Below, one piece after another: positions 51,477 through 59,992 of a stretch of DNA of 64,000 nucleotides. The DNA lies in assembly GCA_051647535.1 (NCBI GenBank), contig JBOFEA010000015.1, positions 1 to 64,000 of the forward strand, in the 5' to 3' direction. Below the pieces are notes generated by a model that ran no database searches, was not told the origin of the DNA, and saw only the letters and a program-made list of their open reading frames with translations. The number at the start of each line of letters is the position of its first letter. Positions within the stretch are counted from its first letter, which is position 1. This stretch comes from Brevinema_A sp051647535 (GTDB lineage: Bacteria; Spirochaetota; Brevinematia; Brevinematales; Brevinemataceae). The translations under genes were made by a program, and so were the position numbers.

Positions 51477-53315
51477 TTATTTATCCATAATATCATTAAT
51501 AGCATTTGAAATTTTAATATCATTTTTATATTCTGTAAATATTTGATTTTGCTCTAATTCAACTACTTTATCTGAAACCAATAACGATTCTTTAAATTTA
51601 AACTTCTCCAAGAATGCTAGTATATCATCCATAAGTTCTCTTTTAATTTGAACTCTAATAGTGACATCCATAAGCATACTTAACAAATTATCAACACTAC
51701 TCATATGTCCGTCTAATGTGGATTTGGTATCAGAGAAATTTTGACGTAGTACGCCGATTGTATTACTGTATTCATGAAGTCCGACTTGTTGTTCTTCCAT
51801 AGAAATTTTTATTTCTTGAGCTAAATTAACCAAACCTTCTATTGTAAGAATCATTTCATGAGTAGCAGTATTTTGTTCTTGCATCATTGTATTAAGTTGA
51901 GCGATTCTTTCTTCCACATTGCCGGCATAAATATTAATCTGATGAAGATCTTCACCAGCGATTTGAGCTTGACTCACAGAGTTTTCGATTTTTTCTACCA
52001 TGGTATCAACAACAGTACGAATTTCTTTAGCGTTTTTATTTGTAGTTTCTGACAATCGGCGAATTTCTTCAGCAACAATAGCAAAACCTCTTCCGGCTTC
52101 ACCGGCATGAGCAGCCTCAATAGAAGCGTTCATAGCAAGAAGATTTGTTTGTTTTGCGATATCTGTAATCAGTTTAAGAAGTTTAATAATCTGAGTAGAA
52201 TATTCAGACACGTCACGAATAGAAATAATAGATGCATCCACCGCTTGATTACCTTTATTAGCAACTTGAGTAAGTTTTCCGGCCAAGCCCACTGTTTCAG
52301 AAGATATTTTAGCAACACCTTCCATTTGACGACCCATTTCTTCCAAGGTTGCTGCGGATTCGGTCATTGCTGCTGACTGCCGAGAAATATTACTGAAAAT
52401 AATATCCAAGGTACGTTCCATTTGTTCCAACGCTGCTGCTGCCTGATTAACACTAGTGATTTGATAATGGATTTGTTTGGAAATTCGATCTGTTGACTGT
52501 TGCATAATTTGGACTTCCAGCTTCCAAATTTCTGAACTTTTAAACATTTGACCCGTTTGATAAATAATCTTCCGTATTGCAAGATTAGAAGATGCAACAG
52601 TAGTTTCAAGAAAATTAAGTAGTGTATTAATATTTTCGGCAATTAGACCAGTTTCATCATGTGAATACAATGAGATTCTTTGAGAAATATCCAGTATATC
52701 ATCTACTAAAAGCACATGAGTTGCTTTTTGAATTTTTGAAATACTAACAGCCACCAATTGAAAAAATATAAATAATAGGAGCATAACTGAAACCAACGTG
52801 AACAAAAAGATTTGGCTATTAATAGCCAAACGAGCAATTGTTTTTGATAACAACTGTGTAGAATGTTGAGTAACAGGATATGTAGGATATTGAAGAGACC
52901 TATTATAAATTAACATTAATTCTTGGGAATTGCCTTCAGCATTGAATGCTAAATTTACAAGCTCTTCTAGTATATTCAACTGTTCTACAGCTGTCATATC
53001 TTCATCAGAATATGCTTTTCTTACTAATGTACTGATATTATTTTGAGTTAGATTTGTAAATCGAGCATTCATTTCTTCTCGATCTGTGGTCATCGGGTTT
53101 TGAGACTGAGAATCAATATAAAGATCAGAAATTAAAAGTTTTAATTGACTAGCATAATATTGCCGAGATACTACTATCAACAAATTTTTATTACTATCAA
53201 ACAAGACAAGAAATACAGTAAATATGGTAACAGAAGCAAGTAAAACCAATACTGTAATTCGAACTTTAATATTAGAAATCATCATTTGGAAAAAATCCGC
53301 TATACGGAATACCAT
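51477..53315 (-). CDS. Methyl-accepting chemotaxis protein
   Basis: Transmembrane chemoreceptor. Start taken at the ATG at 53315, which has GAGGT 8 bases upstream; an earlier ATG at 53348 has none. TM1 lies at about residues 19-40, a periplasmic sensor region of ~115 residues follows, then TM2 (LVSVMLLLFIFFQLVAV), a HAMP segment and a long signalling coiled coil. The hairpin tip is IAKQTNLLAMNASIEAAHAG and EAGRGFAIVAEEIRRLSE. The ligand is unknown and the sensor is small and Gln/Asn-rich. Part of the motility system. Confidence 0.93.
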   Translation of the reverse strand: MVFRIADFFQMMISNIKVRITVLVLLASVTIFTVFLVLFDSNKNLLIVVSRQYYASQLKLLISDLYIDSQSQNPMTTDREEMNARFTNLTQNNISTLVRKAYSDEDMTAVEQLNILEELVNLAFNAEGNSQELMLIYNRSLQYPTYPVTQHSTQLLSKTIARLAINSQIFLFTLVSVMLLLFIFFQLVAVSISKIQKATHVLLVDDILDISQRISLYSHDETGLIAENINTLLNFLETTVASSNLAIRKIIYQTGQMFKSSEIWKLEVQIMQQSTDRISKQIHYQITSVNQAAAALEQMERTLDIIFSNISRQSAAMTESAATLEEMGRQMEGVAKISSETVGLAGKLTQVANKGNQAVDASIISIRDVSEYSTQIIKLLKLITDIAKQTNLLAMNASIEAAHAGEAGRGFAIVAEEIRRLSETTNKNAKEIRTVVDTMVEKIENSVSQAQIAGEDLHQINIYAGNVEERIAQLNTMMQEQNTATHEMILTIEGLVNLAQEIKISMEEQQVGLHEYSNTIGVLRQNFSDTKSTLDGHMSSVDNLLSMLMDVTIRVQIKRELMDDILAFLEKFKFKESLLVSDKVVELEQNQIFTEYKNDIKISNAINDIMDK

Positions 53316-53564
53316 AGTAAAACCTCGAACAATTTTTTGAATCTTCATTATTCAAAGATGTTTTCACACAAAGACAACACAAAATTGAAAAACATGGATT
53401 CTTGATTTATAATATATATGATAATTATCTTATAATATATATTATGAACCATATTTATTCTAACTGTTTATAAAAAAATAATCAATACTTTTTAAATCAT
53501 TTTTCTAAATTAACTCTCCAAAATCATTACAAACAAAAATTCCTTTATTAAGGCCATATTTATC

Positions 53565-55571
53565 ATGAAAAAATTTGAAATCTATTCCAAATTCGATCCT
53601 GCAGGAGATCAGCCAAAAGCTATTACTGCATTGTCTGAAAATTTTCTTTCCGGTGTGAAAGAGCAAACTCTTCTTGGCGTAACGGGAAGCGGTAAAACGT
53701 TTACTATGGCTGGTATTATCCAGTCTCTTCAAGTACCTACATTGATTTTATCTCCCAACAAAACACTAGCAGCACAGCTGTTTCGTGAATTCAAAGAATT
53801 TTTCCCCGAAAATGCTGTAGAATACTTTGTATCAAACTTTAACTATTATCAACCGGAAGCTTATCTTCCTCAAAAAAACATATACATCGAAAAAGAGTCC
53901 CGTATCAACGATGAATTAGACCGTATGAGGATTTCTGCTGTAGCTTCGCTTCTTGAAAGAAAAGACGTTATTATCATTGCTTCTATTTCTTGTATTTACG
54001 GAATGAGTGCTCCGGAAGATTATAAAGAGTTAATTCTTTTACTGAAAGTTGGAATGCATGTTGATTTGGAAAAAATCAGACAGCATTTAATCCGAATATT
54101 GTATGAAGAAAGAGATTTCAGTTTGGAGCGGGCTTGTTTTCGTTATTACGATGGATACTTAGATATTCATGTTTCTTATTCCAAAGATCTAATACGAATT
54201 TCTTTTGACCAAAATTCTACGATAGAATCAATAAAAATTCTGCAGTATTCTACAGGAAACGTTATTGAGGAAACAGATAGAACATTGATTTATCCGGCAA
54301 GATTATTTTTATCGACAGATAAAAAAATTGAACAAGCAATAGAAAATATTGAATTAGAACTAATTGACCGGCTGCAAGAACTCCGAGCAGAAGGTAAAGA
54401 CGAAGAAGCGGTACGATTAGAAGCAAGAGTAAAATACGATATTGATATGATGTTAAGTATGGGATTCTGCAACGGAATCGAAAATTACTCACGTCATTTA
54501 ACATTCAGAAACCCTGGAGAACGGCCTTTCACCTTATTAGATTACTTCCCTGAAGGAGATTATTTAACAGTTATCGACGAATCACATATTGCCGTACCTC
54601 AAATTGCAAGTATGTTCAACGGTAATCTTAGTCGTCGAACAACATTGGTTAATCATGGATTCAGACTTCCTTCTGCAATCGATCATAGACCACTGACTTC
54701 GGAAGAATTTTTCGATATTTCCGACAAAATACTATATGTTTCGGCAACTCCGGCCAATTTTGAATTATCGCGTTCTGAAGCTGTAGTCGAGCAAATAATC
54801 AGACCTACAGGATTATTAGATCCGATTATTTCCGTACGGCAGACAGAAGGGCAGATCGTTGATATTATCAGAGAAGCCAAAGCCAGAAAAAATAATAACG
54901 AACGCGTAATCGTCACCACCTTAACCAAAAGAATGGCAGAAAATCTTACAGAACACTTAATTGAATCAGGACTATTGGTTTCATATATCCATAGTGATGT
55001 CGATACCATTACAAGAACTGAAATCTTAAGAGATCTTCGTTTGGGAACGTTTGATGTGTTAGTTGGAATTAATCTGTTGAGAGAAGGAATTGATCTTCCC
55101 GAAGTTTCTTTGGTATGTATCTTAGACGCAGACAAGGTAGGATTTCTTCGCTCGGCGCGATCGTTAATTCAAATCATAGGACGAAGTGCCAGAAACAGTG
55201 GCGGAGAAGTAATCATGTATGCGGATAAAGTCAGTGAAGCAATGAAAGAAGCAATCAATGAAACCCAAAGAAGACGCTCCATTCAAGCAGACCACAACAA
55301 ACACAACAATCTTACACCATCAACTGTGATCAAAGAAATCAAAGAAATTTTAGAACGAAAACCAAAAATACAAGAATCTAAAAATTCTGTAAAAATAGAA
55401 ATTAAAAATATTATTAAAAAAGAAAAAAAAGATTCCGAAAAAATCAAAAAACTGACAGCACTAATGAATCACTATGCAGAAAAACTGTTATTTGTTGAAG
55501 CATCGCTATGCCGTGATGAAATCAAAAAAATGCAGAACCGAATTAAAAATCTAAAAAATACTTCCAAATAA
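53565..55571 (+). CDS. uvrB: Excinuclease ABC subunit B
   Basis: Damage-verification helicase-like subunit of nucleotide excision repair. Start residues FDPAGDQPKAI, Walker A GVTGSGKTFTM, the beta-hairpin region NYYQPEAYLPQKNIYIEKE, motif VIDESHIAVPQI, and motif VI IQIIGRSARNSGG are all present. The C-terminal UVR domain (KLTALMNHYAEKLLFVEA) contacts UvrC. 668 aa, standard. The Shine-Dalgarno is only AAGG, 13 bases upstream. The 216-bp gap to the divergent chemoreceptor is AT-rich and contains an 11-bp inverted repeat around GATAATTATC. Confidence 0.97.
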   Translation: MKKFEIYSKFDPAGDQPKAITALSENFLSGVKEQTLLGVTGSGKTFTMAGIIQSLQVPTLILSPNKTLAAQLFREFKEFFPENAVEYFVSNFNYYQPEAYLPQKNIYIEKESRINDELDRMRISAVASLLERKDVIIIASISCIYGMSAPEDYKELILLLKVGMHVDLEKIRQHLIRILYEERDFSLERACFRYYDGYLDIHVSYSKDLIRISFDQNSTIESIKILQYSTGNVIEETDRTLIYPARLFLSTDKKIEQAIENIELELIDRLQELRAEGKDEEAVRLEARVKYDIDMMLSMGFCNGIENYSRHLTFRNPGERPFTLLDYFPEGDYLTVIDESHIAVPQIASMFNGNLSRRTTLVNHGFRLPSAIDHRPLTSEEFFDISDKILYVSATPANFELSRSEAVVEQIIRPTGLLDPIISVRQTEGQIVDIIREAKARKNNNERVIVTTLTKRMAENLTEHLIESGLLVSYIHSDVDTITRTEILRDLRLGTFDVLVGINLLREGIDLPEVSLVCILDADKVGFLRSARSLIQIIGRSARNSGGEVIMYADKVSEAMKEAINETQRRRSIQADHNKHNNLTPSTVIKEIKEILERKPKIQESKNSVKIEIKNIIKKEKKDSEKIKKLTALMNHYAEKLLFVEASLCRDEIKKMQNRIKNLKNTSK

Positions 55572-55580
55572 GGATCAAAT

Positions 55581-56048
55581 ATGATTTTAACAAATTTAGA
55601 ACGATTGATTGTTGACGATTACTGCCCCAATCTGGAAAAAGCTCTTACCTACCTGTGTGCCAACAAAACAAAAATTTTCCCACAAGCTGTTGGAACTTTC
55701 CAAGCCGACCCTAATTTTTTTTACATAATTCAAGAATACTGTACTAATGCTCCTCCGTCTGCTCCCAGATGGGAATCACACCAAAAATATATTGATATTC
55801 AGTTAATCTTGGAAGGTGAAGAAGCTATCGATACCCTTGATATTAAATATTTAAATATTGCAGAAACTTATAATCCAGATAAAGATGTTATCTTTTATGA
55901 AGAAACTACAGGAGCTAGCAGAATCGTATTAAGAAAAGGTGATTTTGCCGTATTTTTTCCTGAAGACGGCCACAAACCGGCATTAATCGGTCCGTCAGGA
56001 AACAGCAACGTAAAAAAATGTTTATTTAAAATAGCGGTGGAACATTAA
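55581..56048 (+). CDS. YhcH/YjgK/YiaL family protein (DUF386)
   Basis: 155-aa cupin-like protein of the family that includes TabA and the EbgC subunit of evolved beta-galactosidase. Typical residues: WESHQKYIDIQLILEGEE and FFPEDGHKPALIG (metal-binding His and Glu). Proposed roles involve sugar or biofilm metabolism, unproven here. It starts 9 bp after uvrB with AAGGA. Terminates in a stem-loop that overlaps its own stop codon. Confidence 0.88.
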   Translation: MILTNLERLIVDDYCPNLEKALTYLCANKTKIFPQAVGTFQADPNFFYIIQEYCTNAPPSAPRWESHQKYIDIQLILEGEEAIDTLDIKYLNIAETYNPDKDVIFYEETTGASRIVLRKGDFAVFFPEDGHKPALIGPSGNSNVKKCLFKIAVEH

Positions 56049-56061
56049 CACCGCTATTTTT
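56028..56061. terminator. Bidirectional terminator, DUF386 / S55 peptidase genes
   Basis: AAAATAGCGGTG (56028-56039) pairs with CACCGCTATTTT (56049-56060). A T-run follows on the plus side and an A-run precedes, so it serves both convergent genes. It contains the stop codon of the DUF386 gene. Confidence 0.88.
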
Positions 56062-56078
56062 ATTTTACTATCTTGTTA

Positions 56079-57818
56079 TTAAAATTGATTTGGCACTTTA
56101 GCCGTATTGGAAGAAATCGTTCGAGGTTTAGGAACAACAACGTTAATAGTAATTATTTTTCCTCCTAATACAGGATGAGAAAGTTCGAATTCGGATTTGG
56201 TTAATCGAGGGCCTACAATAGGTTTTTGATCAATAGTGTTTTCAAAAAACGACTGCCGAACAACCGGTATATTATTCAAAAACGTTTTCCCGGCAACTCC
56301 GGAAGGATTTTGATCAACAAATACAATTTGTAGTTGATGTGTTGCAATTGGCTTTCTTAACTCCGCGATCAACTGCTTTTCAGAACGAATAGTGTAAGAT
56401 TCGGAAAACAAATTCATTAATTCCGTTTCAATCGCCAATGCACTCCCTAACATAATACTATATGTACCTTCTTTTAATGTTTTGGGAAGAGTTAGTGAAA
56501 AATTTGTATACACAGGCTGATCCAAATACGTACCTAATAACATATTTATCTTTACTTTTTCGCCGGGTAAATAAGAATCTCTTTCTGATTTTGCATTATT
56601 GATGGTAAAATAGTCGTATTTTTTGTCGGTAATATCAAAAAACAAATTTATTTCTTCAGGAACAATATGAGTTAAGGAGTTATTCCATAACATAGAGATA
56701 TACTGACTCCAAAATTCCTTAATCAATCCGGGTTCCAAACCAGTTTCCTTAACCCACGATGCAGAATTAGAAACAATTTGATTATTGGTTAATGCCAAAC
56801 ACCAAGACATATTAATTTGCTTTTCTATATTGCTTCCGAGTTCGGTATTTAATATTGATTCTATCACTGATTGAATTAATACAGGAAGGTATTTTCTGGA
56901 ACGGGCAAGATTCATATTATATGTTTTCTGATAATCTTTACCTTTAATATTGATAGACAAAGGCATCATATCAGCCTTACGATCAAATCTTCCATATACA
57001 GACGCTTGACCATCAAACATTGTAGAACCTATTGTTTCAGGAAGAGCATCTCCCATCTTAAAAGACAAACGAGAAGTAGGAATAATATCATAAACAACAG
57101 ATCTTGACAAAGGAAGACTGATTGGTCCTTCTCCATCCATAGGATGACCATAAATATACACATCTTCACCGTTCACATAAGTAACCGTACCAATCGAAGA
57201 TAAGGTAATATCGCCTTCTACAAGCTTAATCGCAACACTATCTCCAGGTTTAAGAGGAGCTTTATCTTTAACACGTGAAGAAGGAACTGTTTTAAATGTT
57301 TCCACTCCGCCAAAAGAAGTTCTTTGAGTAGACAATGTTTGGATTTTCTGCAACAGACCATCATCTTTAATTCCTGTTAAAGACCATGCAGCCGATATTG
57401 GTGCCATTCCTTGTTCTGATCCGAAAGATACTACCGAACTATGTACTTTATCTTCCAACATTGCTTCGATAGGAACCACTCCGGCTAATAATTCCAAGGT
57501 AAACGACCATGTATACGCCAATGCACCTAATAATTTACCGTTAATATAAACAGGACTTCCACTCATCCCTGCAGCAACACGTGTTCGTTCAACATTTTTT
57601 CCGGACAAACGCACCAATACCAAGCCTTTTGTAGAAACATTTTTAGGCATATAAGCAACAACTTCTACATCCATTTTTTCAGGTTCTACACCTTGGAAAA
57701 CAGTTAGTGCATAACCTTTCATTCCAGGTTTAAGCTGATCCAAAGGGAAGAATTCAATATTCTCATTAGACCAAATATCAACAGATATCAGTAATAATAT
57801 TATCATTAACTTTTTCAT
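56079..57818 (-). CDS. SpoIVB-like (S55) serine peptidase family exported protein
   Basis: 579 aa with a signal peptide (MKKLMIILLLISVDIWSNE). The S55 domain spans residues ~20-250: LKPGMKGYALTVFQGVEPE, then RVAAGMSGSPVYINGKLLGA where Ser in GMSGSP is the nucleophile position, and LAGVVPIEAMLEDK. SpoIVB peptidase is a sporulation protein in Bacillus; homologues in non-sporulating bacteria have unknown substrates. The remaining ~330 residues are a beta-rich region I do not recognise. It lies 16 bp after the beta-barrel gene with AAGGAA upstream, so it is the second gene of a pair and probably acts in the periplasm. Confidence 0.82.
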   Translation of the reverse strand: MKKLMIILLLISVDIWSNENIEFFPLDQLKPGMKGYALTVFQGVEPEKMDVEVVAYMPKNVSTKGLVLVRLSGKNVERTRVAAGMSGSPVYINGKLLGALAYTWSFTLELLAGVVPIEAMLEDKVHSSVVSFGSEQGMAPISAAWSLTGIKDDGLLQKIQTLSTQRTSFGGVETFKTVPSSRVKDKAPLKPGDSVAIKLVEGDITLSSIGTVTYVNGEDVYIYGHPMDGEGPISLPLSRSVVYDIIPTSRLSFKMGDALPETIGSTMFDGQASVYGRFDRKADMMPLSINIKGKDYQKTYNMNLARSRKYLPVLIQSVIESILNTELGSNIEKQINMSWCLALTNNQIVSNSASWVKETGLEPGLIKEFWSQYISMLWNNSLTHIVPEEINLFFDITDKKYDYFTINNAKSERDSYLPGEKVKINMLLGTYLDQPVYTNFSLTLPKTLKEGTYSIMLGSALAIETELMNLFSESYTIRSEKQLIAELRKPIATHQLQIVFVDQNPSGVAGKTFLNNIPVVRQSFFENTIDQKPIVGPRLTKSEFELSHPVLGGKIITINVVVPKPRTISSNTAKVPNQF

Positions 57819-57834
57819 TTCTATTCCTTATCCA

Positions 57835-59382
57835 TCAGAAATTCAGCTGGAAACCGCCCCGTACTTGAAATCCTCCATAAAATGAAGATAATACAAACTG
57901 AATATTCTGATTAAGAATATTATCAAATTCTAGTGACAGACTAGCTATTTTATATATTTTCTGAGTAAATTTCATATTCCACAACGGAATTACAGGGGAT
58001 TGAAAATTTTCTAACAACAATCTAGGAGAATACAAAGTAAACCGTGTTTGAAACCAAAATCCAACCGGTTTGTATCCCAATCCCAGAAGAAAATCCATTT
58101 TATGTGCAGGATATAACAACCATGAGCTGGGAATATTTTCGTAAACATAAGAAAATGCTATATCAAAAATATCTTTTACTTCTGAGCCTAATGAAACCCC
58201 TACAGATATTAATTGAATATTTTCAATTTGAAGAAATTGATACAAATTATTTTGGGTGTTATATTGATAAATTCGTTTATTTTGAAAACTATTGTAATCA
58301 AACAACGCACCAAACCAAACCAACGGAGAAGGACGTACCTTCAAAGATAATCCATAAACCCATTTCGATTCCTTAGTAGGAGAAATTTGAAAGAATTGCT
58401 GTTCTGAGAAAGAACGCTCAGCATTATATAAATTAAAATCCCCTGATACTTTGGCATCAATAGAAAAAATATTTAAATAATCATACGCCAATTTGATTTC
58501 TGGCCATCCAAAGAAAGATTCAAATGAAGAAGTGACTAATACCCCTCCTATCATTAATGAAAATCCTTTTCCTAATTTGAAATCACTTGTTAACGTAATC
58601 CACGCTGTATTAATACTAAAGCTATTACTATAATGATTAAAAGCATACCGAATATCAAACGTAAAATAATTCCAAGGTGCTAAGTTAGCAAAATATCCGA
58701 CAGATAAATCAGTATCAACTAATAACCCGTCTCCGGTAGAAATACTTTCCAAATTCTGTAGCTGAAGCAGAGACAATCCTAATTCTGCTTGCATCTTAAT
58801 ATAAGAAATATCATTAACCCAATATTTTGCCCAAAAATTAATAGGTACATAATGATTATTTTGATTGAAGTCTTGGTTATTGGTAAAATTCATCTTTCTT
58901 TGATGATATTGAAGAGAAGTAAAAATAACCGCATTATTTTTAGTATAGGTAAATTCAGCATCCAACATATTATTAAACAGCGTTGTATTGGGAAAAATTG
59001 TTCCGTTAAATCCGGTATTATCTTTCAATTGACCACGATAGCCTATTTTGTAAAACAAATTATTTACTACATTCTGTGAAAATGCATTTATACGGGTATC
59101 GTTATAAGACCCGTATAAAAATTCCATAAAAGAGAATTTGTGCCTGCTTTTTTGAAATTGAATTGTAGAAATAGAAGCATCATTAGCAGCTGAAACTGCA
59201 AGTTCTTCCAAATATACCTGATGAAAATCAGGATTTCGATCCCTAATTAACGCTTCTTCAGTGCCGGTATTGTCCAAAGAACTATGATCTTCGATCGTCA
59301 ATTCAATATCCGGAAGTTCAATATTATCAATTTGAGCATTGAGAGCAACAGGGATAAATAATAATGCCAACAAAAATTTCAT
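57835..59382 (-). CDS. Outer-membrane beta-barrel protein, TonB-receptor-barrel-like
   Basis: 515 aa with signal peptide (MKFLLALLFIPVALNAQ) and an N-terminal linker, then regular 10-12-residue amphipathic strands rich in Tyr, Phe, Trp and Asn (IFTSLQYHQRKMNF, NYFTFDIRYAFNHYSNSF). It ends FQVRGGFQLNF with the terminal Phe used for barrel insertion, and LEFDNILNQNIQF near the end resembles TonB-dependent receptors, but no plug domain is visible. Probably a transport or structural barrel. First gene of a pair with the S55 peptidase gene. AGGAAA precedes the ATG. Confidence 0.75.
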   Translation of the reverse strand: MKFLLALLFIPVALNAQIDNIELPDIELTIEDHSSLDNTGTEEALIRDRNPDFHQVYLEELAVSAANDASISTIQFQKSRHKFSFMEFLYGSYNDTRINAFSQNVVNNLFYKIGYRGQLKDNTGFNGTIFPNTTLFNNMLDAEFTYTKNNAVIFTSLQYHQRKMNFTNNQDFNQNNHYVPINFWAKYWVNDISYIKMQAELGLSLLQLQNLESISTGDGLLVDTDLSVGYFANLAPWNYFTFDIRYAFNHYSNSFSINTAWITLTSDFKLGKGFSLMIGGVLVTSSFESFFGWPEIKLAYDYLNIFSIDAKVSGDFNLYNAERSFSEQQFFQISPTKESKWVYGLSLKVRPSPLVWFGALFDYNSFQNKRIYQYNTQNNLYQFLQIENIQLISVGVSLGSEVKDIFDIAFSYVYENIPSSWLLYPAHKMDFLLGLGYKPVGFWFQTRFTLYSPRLLLENFQSPVIPLWNMKFTQKIYKIASLSLEFDNILNQNIQFVLSSFYGGFQVRGGFQLNF

Positions 59383-59446
59383 TCTGTGTATTTCCTAATA
59401 ATTGTGAAGCTTAATTATAATATAATTTGAATAAAATTACAAATCA

Positions 59447-59471
59447 ACCCGATAAACTCAATCTATCGGGT
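59447..59471 (-). terminator. Weak stem-loop at the end of the 59458 gene
   Basis: ACCCGATA (59447-59454) pairs with TATCGGGT (59464-59471), 9-base loop; overlaps the stop codon. Only weak T enrichment follows on the minus strand, so it may be a leaky terminator. Confidence 0.5.
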
Positions 59472-59871
59472 GTTCGTGATCAGGAATTTTAAATCCTTTA
59501 TGAAGCAAAATCTGCTCTGTTTCCTGCGAAATAGGAAGATAACCTTGATTGAGCAAACCTTGAGTAAAAATTCTGTTATAAAATAAGAATCCTAAGATAT
59601 TTACTACAAAATAATAAATCATACTAAACCAAACATAAAAAGATCCGCTTTCTTCAAAACTCCAAGAAAAAGATCCGGGAGATTGAATAATAGTAATAGG
59701 AACAAAGTAAAAAGAAGCAAGATAAATGACAGAAAAAAACAAAAATGTTTTCCAATCACGCCTCCACAACGTCACGAGAAGCCCAAAGAAAAACGTTGTC
59801 CAAGAAAGACCTATTATTCCGGGACGAATAGAGTTATTTTTGGGATTTCTAAGATATACTAACATTGCCAT
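59458..59871 (-). CDS. Small membrane protein, DUF2628-like
   Basis: 137 aa. Segments GIIGLSWTTFFFGLLVTLWRR, TFLFFSVIYLASFYFVP and IYYFVVNILGFLFYNRI are three membrane spans; the SWTTFFFG start resembles DUF2628 proteins, small membrane proteins of unknown role. The C-terminal ~35 residues are cytoplasmic and charged. AAGGAA precedes the ATG. Upstream of the barrel gene on the same strand with a 75-bp gap. Confidence 0.7.
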   Translation of the reverse strand: MAMLVYLRNPKNNSIRPGIIGLSWTTFFFGLLVTLWRRDWKTFLFFSVIYLASFYFVPITIIQSPGSFSWSFEESGSFYVWFSMIYYFVVNILGFLFYNRIFTQGLLNQGYLPISQETEQILLHKGFKIPDHEHPID

Positions 59872-59939
59872 AAAAATTCCTTATTATTAAAAATATGTAA
59901 ATCACCTGACTGATTTACTGCAAATATAATATGTCAGTA

Positions 59940-59977
59940 TTTCTGTTATTTTTGATAAATATCAAAAATAACAGAAA
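59940..59977. other. 18-bp perfect stem-loop downstream of pfp
   Basis: TTTCTGTTATTTTTGATA (59940-59957) pairs completely with TATCAAAAATAACAGAAA (59960-59977) around a 2-base gap. It lies 15 bp after the pfp stop. No U-tract follows on either strand, so it looks less like a classical terminator and more like an mRNA-stability or processing element. Confidence 0.7.
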
Positions 59978-59992
59978 CGTGATTAATTTGAT

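Noticed and set aside
53409..53445. Inverted repeat ATAATATATAT around GATAATTATC as an operator for uvrB
   Set aside because: It is almost pure A/T in an AT-rich gap, so chance pairing is likely; the distance to either start is large and no LexA-type box is seen.
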